From contig NZ_MVBC01000019.1 of assembly GCF_002007105.1 (NCBI RefSeq), forward strand, positions 1 through 64,000: DNA of 64,000 nt. Reading direction: 5' to 3'. The translations under genes were made by a program, and so were the position numbers. Below the pieces are notes generated by a model, which was not told the DNA's origin, ran no database searches, and saw only the letters and a list, made by a program, of their open reading frames with translations. The stretch is from Hymenobacter sp. CRA2 (GTDB lineage Bacteria; Bacteroidota; Bacteroidia; Cytophagales; Hymenobacteraceae). Below, piece after piece: positions 15,430-24,059 of this stretch. Positions within the stretch are counted from its first letter, which is position 1, and each line of letters begins with the position of its first letter.

Positions 15430-16719
15430 ATGCTCAAGCAAACTGTTCTGCGTGCCATTCAGGCGGGCAAGGAAGACGAATACCAACGCGCCGTCACCGA
15501 TGCTGCCCTGTATCTGGCAGTAGCTGGCTTTCTGCCCGACGCTACCGTGCTGCTGCAGGCGCTCTGGCAGCAGGGGCTGCCGCGTAGCCCCCACGTCGGA
15601 TTGCAGGACCGCGCTTTTCAAGTACTGTGGCAGACTGCCGGCATGAGCGTGCCCGGTGCGCCATTGGCCTGGCAAAGTCTTGACACGCTGGAGCAGGAAC
15701 ACCGGCGCTACGTAGGCGGCGACCGGTACGCCTACCCGATGCCCGATGTGGAGTGGCAGGAACTCAGCGGCAAAAATGCCTTTCGGCAGGCGCAAACCTG
15801 GTTTGTCAACGCTGAAGCCGACGCCGAAACGTTGTTTTTGCTCAAACAAGCGCTGCTTCGGCCACAAGAACTAAGTGACTACGAATACACCGACGCCACC
15901 GCCATGGCGGCCGAAGCGGCTGCGCGCAGCGGCGACGAAGCCCTGGCGCAGCAGATGCTGCAGCAGTGGGTCGCGCGGGCCCTCGACCCCAACTGGAGCT
16001 TAACCTTTGCCAAGCTGGCCGCCGGCCGCCATACGGCTCCGTTGTTGCTGCGCGGGGCCTTAGCAGCCGAGTTGGGCCTGACGCCAGAGCAATGCCGCCA
16101 GGATGTGGCCGAACTGGTGGAGGCTCTGCAGACGCGGGAAGCGCGCGGGGTACAGCCGGTATTTGCTCACCTGAGCTGGTCGCAGCTGCTAACGCGCCTA
16201 AACGAGCTAGCCTTGGCCGAAGAACCGGAAATACTGGAATGGGCGAATTGGGAAGGCAGTTGGCTGGGCCGCGCAGGAGCCTCCACCACGCAGATTGCAG
16301 CCAAAGAGCAGGCGTTAGGTTTGACACTGCCCGCCGATTACAAAGCCTTTCTCCTTGTTTCGGATGGGCTGGTCGGCTCGCCCACCGACCCGGAACTGCT
16401 ACCCGTCGCCGAAATGGGCTTCTACCGGCAGCTGGAAGACCCGGAACTGTATACCATCACTGCCAGCTACGCCGACGTAGAAAGCGACGATGAAGCCGCC
16501 ACCATAGCGCCTTACGTGGAGCGGGCCCTATTGGCCAGCCGCGTGCCGGCTGAGCAGATGCTGTGGCTTATCCCGCCCGCCAAATCAGGCGACGACTGGC
16601 AAACCTGGTTTTTTGCCGCCTGGGTGCCCGGCGAAGAACGTTACCCGAGTTTCCGCCACTACGTGGAGCAGCGCGTGCAGGAGCTGGAGCACGGCGCTTC
16701 GTACTACTGGAACGGCTGA
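15430..16719 (+). CDS. SMI1/KNR4-family protein with long N-terminal extension
   Basis: The product has 429 residues. The last 140 hold the SMI1/KNR4 (SUKH) fold, with IAAKEQALGLTLPADYKAFL, then LVSDGLVG and a late WFFAAWVPGEERYPSFRHYV. SUKH proteins are widespread as immunity proteins against contact-dependent toxins, and also occur in other regulatory roles. The first 290 residues are helical and alanine/glutamine-rich, with no recognised domain, perhaps helical repeats. No toxin gene is adjacent, so an orphan immunity or housekeeping role is possible. The ATG at 15430 is the first good start. A 29-bp perfect stem lies downstream. Confidence 0.75.
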   Translation: MLKQTVLRAIQAGKEDEYQRAVTDAALYLAVAGFLPDATVLLQALWQQGLPRSPHVGLQDRAFQVLWQTAGMSVPGAPLAWQSLDTLEQEHRRYVGGDRYAYPMPDVEWQELSGKNAFRQAQTWFVNAEADAETLFLLKQALLRPQELSDYEYTDATAMAAEAAARSGDEALAQQMLQQWVARALDPNWSLTFAKLAAGRHTAPLLLRGALAAELGLTPEQCRQDVAELVEALQTREARGVQPVFAHLSWSQLLTRLNELALAEEPEILEWANWEGSWLGRAGASTTQIAAKEQALGLTLPADYKAFLLVSDGLVGSPTDPELLPVAEMGFYRQLEDPELYTITASYADVESDDEAATIAPYVERALLASRVPAEQMLWLIPPAKSGDDWQTWFFAAWVPGEERYPSFRHYVEQRVQELEHGASYYWNG

Positions 16720-16757
16720 GCCCGTAGCCTCAAGACCTTCGTCGCGTAATTCACCGG

Positions 16758-16821
16758 AGGCACCGAACACGGCGGCCCGGCTCAACATGTGCGTTGAGCC
16801 GGGCCGCCGTGTTCGGTGCCT
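16758..16821. terminator. 29-bp perfect hairpin between convergent genes
   Basis: Bases 16758-16786 and 16793-16821 are perfect reverse complements around ATGTGC. No long T-run follows, so it may be a folded barrier or a dispersed palindrome as well as a bidirectional terminator for the SUKH and PorE-like genes. Confidence 0.65.
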
Positions 16822-16826
16822 GATGC

Positions 16827-18881
16827 TTACTTGCCAAGCACCTTAAACTCCGTCCGGCGGTTCAGGGCCTGACCCTGCTTCGTGGTATTCGGCGCTACCG
16901 GCTGGGTGTCGCCGTAGCCTACCGAGGTGAGGCGCGCGGCGGCCACGCCCTTGCTGGTGAGGTAATCCACCACGGCCTTGGCGCGGCGCTGCGAGAGGTC
17001 CTTGTTGTAAGCGGCCTTGCCGATGTTGTCGGTGTGCCCCGAAATTTCGATGCGTAGCGAGGGATACTCCGTGGTCATCAGCTGCACGATGCGTTCCAGC
17101 TCGGCGGTGCTTTCCTTGCGCAGCGTGGCCTTGTCGAAGTCGAAGAAGATGTTGTTCAGCACCACCGTGGCGCCCACGTCGAGCTTCTTGAGCGGAATGT
17201 CCTTCACCACCTCCGAGAAGGCCGCGCCGGCCGGCAGGTCGAAGTTCTCGGAGTGGAACAGGTAGCCGTCCTTGCGCACCACGATGCCGTAGTTCACGCC
17301 GGAGGGCAGCGACACGAGGTAACGCCCCGACTGCGAGTTGCTCTTAAACGAGGCAATGGTCTGCCCCAGCGTATTGTCGACTAGGTCGATGGTGGCCTCG
17401 ATTGGCTGCTTGGAGTCGGCATCGGTCACGGTACCCTTCAGGATGGTCACCTGGGCCGTGGCAATGGGCACGGCCGGGGCCAGCAGCGTTTGGCGTACCG
17501 GGGCCGCCCGCGAGGCCAGTAGCGGCTCTTCCGCCGACAGCACCGGCGGCTTTTCCGGGCCCAGGAACGTAATCATGTAAATGTCGCGGGAGCCCTGCGA
17601 GTCGTCGCGGGAAGTGGCGTAGTAGCCGTGGCGCCCCGAGGCCGACAGCACGAAGAACACGTCGTCGTCGGGGGTGTTGATGGGCCAGCCGAGGTTTTCG
17701 GGCTTGGTCCACTGCCCGTTTTTCCACTCCGACTTAAAGATGTCGTAGCCGCCCATAGAGTTGTGGCCCTGGGAGGAGAAGTAGATGGTCTTGCCGTCGG
17801 GGTGCACGAAGATGCCGTCCTCGTCGTAGGGCGTGTTGATGACCGAGCCGAGGTTTTCGGCCTTGCCCTTGCCCTCGATGTCGAGGCGCCAGATGTCGTG
17901 GCCGCCGCGCGAGCTTTCCGGTGCGCCGTTGCTCACGAAGTAGAGCATGCGGCCGTTCGGAGCGTAAGCCGCCGACGACTCGTGCGACTGCCCGCCGTTG
18001 ATGCGCCGGCCCAATGAGCCGGGCTTGCTCCAGTTGGCGCCCTTCAGGTCGGCTTCGTTCAGGTCGCCGCCGCCGTCCTCCACGTAGGTGATGAGCTTCT
18101 GCCCGTCGGGGGAAAGAGCCACCACCGCGTCGTGCCCCTTGGTGTTGACGGTCGGCCCCAGGTTCCTGGCCGCCTGCCACTGCCCGTCGGCGCCCTTCAC
18201 CGACTGCCAGATGTCCTCGAAGTAGCCGCCCACGTTGGGGTCCTTGTCGTCGCCGGTGCCGCCCTCGCGCCGCGAGGTAAACAGCATCACCGATTCGTCG
18301 GCGGTGATAACCGGGCCGTACTCCGGGTACGGCGTGTTGATGGCCGTGCCCACGTTGTCGATAAAGGCGCGGGTAGGCGTCTTCATCAGCGCCAGGCCCG
18401 ATTCGCACTCCTGAATCTTCTTACGGATGTCGTTCTGCTGGGCGGTGGCGTTTTTGCCGCCCGCGGCTGGCATGGCCGCTTTGTACTCGGCAATGGCTTC
18501 CTCCCAGCGCGCATTCAGGTGCAGGCCACGGCCCAGCATGTAGCGGATGCGCGAATCCACCTGCGGGTCCAGCTGGTAGGCCTTCTGCAGGTAGGGCAGG
18601 GCCTTGGCCTTGTAGGTCGAGTTCAGGTAGCAGTGCCCGATGCGGAAGTTGAGCTGCGCGTTGTTGGGATTCACCTGCTGCGCCGCCAGAAAGTGCGGCA
18701 GCGCCTGCTCGTAGCGCGCCGGGTCGGCCTCGTACCAGCTATTGGCCTCCTTGATTTCCTTCAGGGCATTTTTCAGGCTTTCCTTGTCGCCCTTGAATTC
18801 ATCCTTGCTGAACTCAATGTTCTGGGCACTGGCCGCCAGGGAAGCCAGCAGCAGCAGGGAAGCGTATAGATATCTAAGCAT
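16827..18881 (-). CDS. porE: PorE-like OmpA-family protein (TPR, propeller, CRD, OmpA-C)
   Basis: The 684-residue product has a signal peptide (MLRYLYASLLLLASLAASAQ), TPR-like helices (about 30-160), a PD40/WD40 propeller (about 170-455; units such as ADESVMLFTSRREGG, SPDGQKLITYVEDG and HPDGKTIYFSSQGHN), a carboxypeptidase-regulatory-like domain (about 490-570, LKGTVTDADSKQPIEATIDL) and an OmpA C-terminal domain (about 575-684, NIFFDFDKATLRKES, ISGHTDNIG, NRRTEFKVL). This order is that described for PorE of Porphyromonas gingivalis, a T9SS component that binds peptidoglycan. Periplasmic. Three T9SS cargo genes in the window fit. Other OmpA/PD40 proteins share the layout, so PorE identity is likely but not certain. 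Confidence 0.8.
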   Translation of the reverse strand: MLRYLYASLLLLASLAASAQNIEFSKDEFKGDKESLKNALKEIKEANSWYEADPARYEQALPHFLAAQQVNPNNAQLNFRIGHCYLNSTYKAKALPYLQKAYQLDPQVDSRIRYMLGRGLHLNARWEEAIAEYKAAMPAAGGKNATAQQNDIRKKIQECESGLALMKTPTRAFIDNVGTAINTPYPEYGPVITADESVMLFTSRREGGTGDDKDPNVGGYFEDIWQSVKGADGQWQAARNLGPTVNTKGHDAVVALSPDGQKLITYVEDGGGDLNEADLKGANWSKPGSLGRRINGGQSHESSAAYAPNGRMLYFVSNGAPESSRGGHDIWRLDIEGKGKAENLGSVINTPYDEDGIFVHPDGKTIYFSSQGHNSMGGYDIFKSEWKNGQWTKPENLGWPINTPDDDVFFVLSASGRHGYYATSRDDSQGSRDIYMITFLGPEKPPVLSAEEPLLASRAAPVRQTLLAPAVPIATAQVTILKGTVTDADSKQPIEATIDLVDNTLGQTIASFKSNSQSGRYLVSLPSGVNYGIVVRKDGYLFHSENFDLPAGAAFSEVVKDIPLKKLDVGATVVLNNIFFDFDKATLRKESTAELERIVQLMTTEYPSLRIEISGHTDNIGKAAYNKDLSQRRAKAVVDYLTSKGVAAARLTSVGYGDTQPVAPNTTKQGQALNRRTEFKVLGK

Positions 18882-19008
18882 GTTTTGTCGAGAGAGGGGA
18901 GCGGACGTCAGATGGCCCGCAGAGGACGCAGAAGGTTTCGGCTAACGCCTTCCTGCGGTTCGCAGAAGAAGCAGCGGGAGGCAGACCGCAAAAACTCTTA
19001 AACTGAGC

Positions 19009-20064
19009 TTATTCGCAGCCCGAGTTGGCGGCGTAGCCAGTACCGGCTGCCAAACCCAGTTCGGCGGCCTTGCGCCAGTCGGCACAGGCACCGGGCACGT
19101 TGCGCAGCATTTCGCGGGCGTGGCCGCGGTTCAGGTAGGCCTCGGCGTACTGCGGGTTCAGTTGAATAGCGGCGGAGGCATCGGCTTCGGCGGCTTTGTA
19201 GTTCTTGAGCTTTTGGTAGGCGGCGGCGCGGTTGTTTAGCGCCAAAGCGTAGTCTGATTTGAGCTTGAGGGCCTGTGTCAGATCATCCACGGCGGCCTGG
19301 TAGTCGCCGGCTTCGTAACGAGCGTTGGCGCGGCCGAGGTAGCCCACGGGGTCATCGGAGCGGCGGCGCAGGTAATCGGAGTAGTCCGTAACGGCACCAG
19401 CGTAGTCCTTCTGCCGGCGCTTGGCGGCGGCGCGGTTCAGCAGGGCCACGTGTAGGTCGGCGTTGAGTCGCAAGGCCTCGGTGTAGTCGCGCACGGCGGC
19501 TTCCGTCTGGCCCAGCTGCCGCTCGGTGCTGGCGCGGTCGTGCCAGGCGTAGGCGTACTTGGGGTCTACTTTCGTGGCCTGGGTGAAGTCCTGCAGGGCC
19601 GCCTGGTAGTCGCCTTTCTCGAAGCGCAGGGCACCGCGGTCGTACCACGCAGCGGCGTAGTCCGGCTTGAGTTCGGTGACTTTGCCGTAGTCCTGCTCGG
19701 CTTCGGCGTTCTGCCCCTGGGCCTGCCGGGCCTGGGCCCGGCCGTACCAGGCCGTGAACGTGCTTGGGTCGAGGCGGATGGCCTCGTTGTAGTCCTGCAC
19801 GGCCGGGGCGTACTGCTTTAGCTCGTAGCGGGTGGCGGCGCGGTTGTAGTAAGCCTTGGCAAAATCAGGTTTTGCACTCAGGGCTTTGTCGAAGTCACTC
19901 AGCGCCGAGTTGTAGCTTTTGTCGTTGAACTTCGCGACGCCGCTATTGTAATATTTTTCGGCGAGCTGCGCCGGCGGCAGCGTTGAAGCGCGGACGGTAT
20001 CGGTTTGGGCTTGCGCCCCGAATGCCGTCAGCGCGCATCCAAATAAGAATAAGTATTGTTTCAT
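19009..20064 (-). CDS. Exported TPR-repeat protein
   Basis: The 351-residue product starts at the ATG at 20064, giving the signal MKQYLFLFGCALTAFGAQAQ. About nine tetratricopeptide units of 34 residues follow, for example AKAYYNRAATRYELKQYAPA and AYLNRGHAREMLRNVPGACA. The chain ends with a CxDWRKAAELG unit typical of exported Bacteroidota TPR proteins. It is likely periplasmic and serves as a protein-binding scaffold. It lies 127 bases upstream of the porE-like gene on the same strand, so a shared T9SS or envelope role is possible but unproven. Confidence 0.85.
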   Translation of the reverse strand: MKQYLFLFGCALTAFGAQAQTDTVRASTLPPAQLAEKYYNSGVAKFNDKSYNSALSDFDKALSAKPDFAKAYYNRAATRYELKQYAPAVQDYNEAIRLDPSTFTAWYGRAQARQAQGQNAEAEQDYGKVTELKPDYAAAWYDRGALRFEKGDYQAALQDFTQATKVDPKYAYAWHDRASTERQLGQTEAAVRDYTEALRLNADLHVALLNRAAAKRRQKDYAGAVTDYSDYLRRRSDDPVGYLGRANARYEAGDYQAAVDDLTQALKLKSDYALALNNRAAAYQKLKNYKAAEADASAAIQLNPQYAEAYLNRGHAREMLRNVPGACADWRKAAELGLAAGTGYAANSGCE

Positions 20065-20143
20065 AGCAGGTGTGCCGGAGCGAGGTATGCTCAAAGTCTA
20101 GTCGAAATATATTGCATTTTTCCGTACCTCTCGCTCTGCAGTG

Positions 20144-20440
20144 TCATTCTTTCTCCAGTGCAGCGTGCACCAGGGCCTGCCATTCCTCGGCTTCTGAGCC
20201 CGCAAAACGGCCCCGCCCGGCGCGGCGGTACCAGTATCCAGCATTGCCCGGGTCGCCTTCGCGCCGGTGCAGGTAGGCGTGCAGCCAGCAGGCCAGCGGG
20301 TCGGTTTCTTCCTGCTGGGCCAGGTCGTGGGCGTCCTCCCACTGGCCGTGATGCTCCAGCCACAGGGCCCGCAGCAGCGGCGACAGGTGTGCGGGCGGAG
20401 CAGCGGCCGTTAGGGTGGCGGTAAACTCGGCGGCGGTCAT
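20144..20440 (-). CDS. Small conserved hypothetical protein
   Basis: The 98-residue product contains LWLEHHGQWEDAHDLAQQ and ACWLHAYLHRREGDPGNAGYWYRRAG. I recall this pattern from short proteins of unknown function in Bacteroidota, cyanobacteria and planctomycetes. It has no signal or membrane segment. The helical pair resembles a TPR or Sel1-like unit. It lies upstream of the TPR gene on the same strand with an 79-base gap. Existence is well supported by composition; function is unknown. Confidence 0.7.
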   Translation of the reverse strand: MTAAEFTATLTAAAPPAHLSPLLRALWLEHHGQWEDAHDLAQQEETDPLACWLHAYLHRREGDPGNAGYWYRRAGRGRFAGSEAEEWQALVHAALEKE

Positions 20441-20591
20441 CGAAAAAGCGTTTTTACTATTCTACAAAACTTCTCGGGGGGCCTTCGTGGTTATACACGC
20501 GGCCGAGCCCCGCGAGTTTGCGTAATTTCGTGCCGGGCGGCTGCGGCTGCTCTCCACCCAACCGAGTTTTACCCCCAAGCCTTTGTCAATC

Positions 20592-21014
20592 ATGGCAATG
20601 TACCCCGAATACATGGTGGCCCCGATCCGCCAAGACCTCACCGAAGCCGGCTTCGAGCAGCTTATGTCGCCTGAGGAAGTAGAAGCCGCCCTCAACACCG
20701 ACGAAGGCACGGTGCTGATAGCCGTGAATTCGGTGTGCGGCTGCGCCGCCGCCAAGGCCCGCCCGGCCCTGAAAATGGCCCTGTCGAGCTCCGACAAGAA
20801 GCCTGCCAAGCTGGTAACGGTATTTGCCGGCATGGAAACCGAAGCCGTAGCCAAGGCCCGCGAATTCATGCTGCCTTACCCGCCCTCCTCGCCGAGCATT
20901 GCGCTGTTCAAAGACGGCGAGTTGGTGCACATGATTGAGCGCTACCACATCGAAGGCAATGATTTAATGCGCATTGTGGACAACCTTCAGGGTGCGTTTG
21001 CCGAATACTGCTAA
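20592..21014 (+). CDS. Bacilliredoxin, BrxA/BrxB family
   Basis: The 140-residue product starts at the ATG at 20592; a TTG nine bases earlier is also in frame. It matches the YphP/YqiW family along its length. The active site is C49-G-C51 in NSVCGCAAAKARPA, and the family text PPSSPSIALFKDGELVHMIERYHIEG is present. Bacilliredoxins remove bacillithiol from S-bacillithiolated proteins after oxidative stress, in the cytoplasm. Many Bacteroidota make bacillithiol, so the role fits. It is a single gene ended by a strong terminator. Confidence 0.9.
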   Translation: MAMYPEYMVAPIRQDLTEAGFEQLMSPEEVEAALNTDEGTVLIAVNSVCGCAAAKARPALKMALSSSDKKPAKLVTVFAGMETEAVAKAREFMLPYPPSSPSIALFKDGELVHMIERYHIEGNDLMRIVDNLQGAFAEYC

Positions 21015-21036
21015 CATAAAAGTTTTTCATGCACCG

Positions 21037-21068
21037 AAAAGGCCCGCGGCTCTTGCCGCGGGCCTTTT
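21037..21068. terminator. Terminator after the bacilliredoxin gene
   Basis: AAAAGGCCCGCGGC (21037-21050) pairs with GCCGCGGGCCTTTT (21055-21068) around TCTT. It can serve both the bacilliredoxin gene and the convergent reductase-like gene. Confidence 0.85.
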
Positions 21069-21087
21069 TGCTGTAGTGAAGGTAGCG

Positions 21088-21612
21088 TTAGCGCTGTAGT
21101 ATATAGTCCAGCATCAGCACCCCGTCGGGGTAGCGCGTGAGATTTTCCAGTTGCAGCTGCTGCGGTGGGGGCTGGTTGAGCAGCTTGATACCCCGGCCCA
21201 GAAATACGGGCATCACCGCCAGCATCAGCCGGTCTACCAATCCGGTAGCGTTGAACGAATCAATAAGCTGCGCGCCGCCCATCAGCCAGGTGCGGCCCTC
21301 GGGCAGCTGCTGTACCAGTTCTTCCACCGAATCGGGCCAGAGCCAGACCTGTGGGTCGACGGTGGTCGGTAGCTCACGTTTGGTGCACACATACGTCGGC
21401 AGGCCTTTATAAGGCCATTCGGGCCAGTCGAAGCCGAGAAGCTGCTCGTAGGTTTTCGAGCCCATCACCACGGCACTGAGCGACCCGAAAAACTCCCGGT
21501 AGCCGTAATCCTGTCCCGACTCCTCGAAGGGCTGCAGAAATTTCACGCCGCCGTCCTCTTCGGCGATGTAGCCGTCCAGCGAGGCGGCAATGTAGACCAC
21601 GATTTCACGCAT
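21088..21612 (-). CDS. Dihydrofolate reductase / RibD C-terminal family protein
   Basis: The 174-residue product starts at the ATG at 21612 (MREIVVYIAASLDGYIAEEDG), which fits the family opening; the frame extends upstream without support. Motifs ASLDGYIA, VVMGSKTYEQL, WLMGGAQLIDSF and MLAVMPVFLGRGIKLL are those of YyaP/YwjB-like proteins of the RibD C-terminal domain family. These bind NADPH but seldom have a known substrate. Cytoplasmic. It is a single gene, and not the housekeeping DHFR (FolA). Confidence 0.85.
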   Translation of the reverse strand: MREIVVYIAASLDGYIAEEDGGVKFLQPFEESGQDYGYREFFGSLSAVVMGSKTYEQLLGFDWPEWPYKGLPTYVCTKRELPTTVDPQVWLWPDSVEELVQQLPEGRTWLMGGAQLIDSFNATGLVDRLMLAVMPVFLGRGIKLLNQPPPQQLQLENLTRYPDGVLMLDYILQR

Positions 21613-21645
21613 GGCCCAAGGTAACAAACCGGCAAATCCAACTCC

Positions 21646-21680
21646 ACAAAAAACGCCCGCAACCAATAGGCTGCGGGCGT
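21646..21680 (-). terminator. Terminator of recQ
   Basis: ACGCCCGCAACC (21653-21664) pairs with GGCTGCGGGCGT (21669-21680) with one mismatch, and the A-run at 21647-21653 is the T-tail on the minus strand. Confidence 0.7.
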
Positions 21681-21744
21681 CCACATAATCCGTGTAATCC
21701 GACGAAACGAAGTTCAGCGAAGCTAATCCGTCTAAATCCGTGAT

Positions 21745-23979
21745 TTAGTTGGCGACTTCGCTCAGGAACTTGATGCGCATCAGGCGCAGGTCTTCCTCGG
21801 TGTAGTCGTCGGTGCCGAGTTCCTTGAGGGCCACGGCAATATTATCCGTGGTAGCCGACATGAAGTAGTCGTAAATTTCCTCCTGCCGGTCTTGGTCCAG
21901 TACCGAGTCGATGTAGTAATCGAGGTTGAGCTTGGTGCCGGAGTAGCAGATGTGCTCGATTTCCTCCATCAGCTCCCGCATGTCGATGCCCTTCGAGGAA
22001 GCAATTTCCTCCAGGTCCATCTTCTTGTCGATCTGCTGAATGATGTAAATCTTAATTTTCGACTTGTTCACCGCCGACTTCACTACCACGTCGGCGGCGG
22101 TGATGATGTCGTTTTCGGCCACGTACTTCTTAATCAGCTCCAGGAACGGGCCGCCGAACTTCTGCGCCTTGCCTTGGCCCACGCCCGACACGTGCGCCAG
22201 ATCTTCCATCTTCACGGGGAAGGTGGTGGCCATTTCCTTCAGCGAGGGGTCTTGGAACAGCACGTAGGGCGGCAGGTTCTTCTGCTGGGCCAGCTTCTTG
22301 CGCAGGGCCTTCAGCATGTCGAACAGGGCCGCATCGTGGCCGGCAGCCTGCTGCACTTCTTCCTTCTGCTCTTCCTGCTGCACTTCCTCCTCGTAGTTGT
22401 GGTCCTTCGAGAATTTGATGCCGTAGGGCTCGGCCAGGAAGGCCTCGCCTTTGTCGCAAACCTTGATGACGCCGAAATTCTCGATGTCTTTGCCCAGGAA
22501 GCCGCTGATCATGCACTGCCGAATCACGGAGTGCCAGAAGGCAATGTCCTGGCCCTTGCCAGTGCCGTACACCGGCAGCTGGTCGTGGCCGTAGCTTTCC
22601 ACGTGCGGGTTGGTCATGCCCGTGAGCACGGCCGTCAGGTGCTCGATGCCGAAGCGCTGCTCCGTTTGCAGCACCGCCTGCAATGCGAGCTTCACAAATT
22701 CCTTGGCTTCGAACTTCTCGCGCGGATGGCGGCAGTTGTCGCAGAAGCCGCAGTCCTTCTCGTACACCTCGCCGAAGTAGTGCAGCAGCTGCTTGCGCCG
22801 GCACACCGCCGAATCGGCATAGTTGGCCATTTCCTGCAGCAACAGCTTCGAGTTGTCGCGCTCCGTGACGGGTTTGTCCTTGTTGAATTTCTCCAGCTTC
22901 ACGATGTCGTCGTAGCTGTAGAACATCAGGCAGTGGCCGTCGAGGCCGTCGCGGCCGGCGCGGCCAGTTTCCTGGTAGTAGCCCTCGATGCTCTTGGGCG
23001 TGTCGTAGTGAATCACGAAACGCACGTCCGGCTTGTCGATGCCCATGCCGAAGGCAATGGTGGCCACGATGACGTCGCACTCCTCGTTCAGGAACGCGTC
23101 TTGGTTGTTCATCCGCGTCTGCGGGTCGAGGCCGGCGTGGTAGGGCAGGGCCTTCACGTCGTTGACGCGCAGCAGCTCCGCAATTTCCTCTACCTTCTTC
23201 CGGCTCAGGCAGTACACAATGCCCGCCTGGCCCTTCATCGTCTTCACGAACTGAATCAGCGCCTTCTTGGTCTGGTGCTTGGGCCGGACCTCATAATAAA
23301 GGTTGGTGCGGTTAAACGACGACTTGAACACCGAGGCATCGTCCATCTGCAGGTTTTTCTGGATGTCCAGCTGCACCTTGGGCGTGGCCGTGGCCGTGAG
23401 GGCAATGATGGGCACGTCGACGCCCAGATCATCGATAATGCCCCGGATGCGGCGGTACTCCGGGCGGAAGTCGTGGCCCCACTCCGAGATGCAGTGCGCC
23501 TCATCGATGGCCACGAACGAAATGGTGGCCTTCTGCAGGAACTCCAGCGTGTCTTCCTTGGTCAGCGACTCGGGCGCCACGTAGAGCAGCTTCACGTCGC
23601 CGTTGATGACGTCGCGCTTGACCTTGTTGGCCTCGGTCTTGGTGAGCGTCGAGTTCATCACCTGCGCATTCACCCCGAAGGCGTTGAGCTGGTCAACCTG
23701 ATTTTTCATCAGGGCAATCAGCGGCGAGATGACGATGGCCGTGCCCGGCAGCACCAGCGCTGGTAGCTGGTAGCACAGCGACTTACCCGCGCCCGTGGGC
23801 ATAATCACGAAGGTGTTATGCCCGTCGATGACGTTCTGGATGATGGCCTCCTGAGTGCCGCGGAACTGACCGTAGCCAAAAACTTCCTTTAACTTGGCCT
23901 TCAGATCAGCCCCCAGGGGCTTCGCCATTTTCTTGGCGACGGGCGCTGCAAGTTCTGCTGTATTTGCTGCTTCTGACAT
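21745..23979 (-). CDS. recQ: ATP-dependent DNA helicase RecQ
   Basis: The 744-residue product starts best at the ATG at 23979 ([10 protein letters not shown]). It has Walker A PTGAGKS (61-67), the DEAH box D159-E-A-H162 and the RecQ motif [12 protein letters not shown]. The second helicase lobe carries [11 protein letters not shown] zinc-binding cysteine set follows (about 395-425, [10 protein letters not shown]...CGFCDNC), then RQC winged helix and an HRDC domain (about 530-600, [15 protein letters not shown]). An extra C-terminal helical region of about 140 residues ends the chain, as in many Bacteroidota RecQ proteins. It unwinds DNA in recombination and repair. A TAAATTTG box at 24057-24050 probably starts it. 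Confidence 0.93.
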   Translation of the reverse strand: MSEAANTAELAAPVAKKMAKPLGADLKAKLKEVFGYGQFRGTQEAIIQNVIDGHNTFVIMPTGAGKSLCYQLPALVLPGTAIVISPLIALMKNQVDQLNAFGVNAQVMNSTLTKTEANKVKRDVINGDVKLLYVAPESLTKEDTLEFLQKATISFVAIDEAHCISEWGHDFRPEYRRIRGIIDDLGVDVPIIALTATATPKVQLDIQKNLQMDDASVFKSSFNRTNLYYEVRPKHQTKKALIQFVKTMKGQAGIVYCLSRKKVEEIAELLRVNDVKALPYHAGLDPQTRMNNQDAFLNEECDVIVATIAFGMGIDKPDVRFVIHYDTPKSIEGYYQETGRAGRDGLDGHCLMFYSYDDIVKLEKFNKDKPVTERDNSKLLLQEMANYADSAVCRRKQLLHYFGEVYEKDCGFCDNCRHPREKFEAKEFVKLALQAVLQTEQRFGIEHLTAVLTGMTNPHVESYGHDQLPVYGTGKGQDIAFWHSVIRQCMISGFLGKDIENFGVIKVCDKGEAFLAEPYGIKFSKDHNYEEEVQQEEQKEEVQQAAGHDAALFDMLKALRKKLAQQKNLPPYVLFQDPSLKEMATTFPVKMEDLAHVSGVGQGKAQKFGGPFLELIKKYVAENDIITAADVVVKSAVNKSKIKIYIIQQIDKKMDLEEIASSKGIDMRELMEEIEHICYSGTKLNLDYYIDSVLDQDRQEEIYDYFMSATTDNIAVALKELGTDDYTEEDLRLMRIKFLSEVAN

Positions 23980-24049
23980 CGTACTTCCTCTTCTGAGCAA
24001 AGGGTAAACCAAGCGAAAACTACGTACGGGGTTTACTGCTCAATCTAGA

Positions 24050-24057
24050 CAAATTTA
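24050..24057 (-). promoter_or_regulatory. -7 box of recQ, abutting the kdsD start
   Basis: Read on the minus strand, 24057-24050 is TAAATTTG, matching TAnnTTTG, about 70 bases before the recQ ATG. The divergent kdsD start codon begins just three bases beyond it. Confidence 0.35.
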
Positions 24058-24059
24058 GA

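Noticed and set aside
21892-23766. Plus-strand frame of 624 codons opposite recQ
   Set aside because: His/Val/Leu-rich shadow; recQ motifs are clear on the minus strand.
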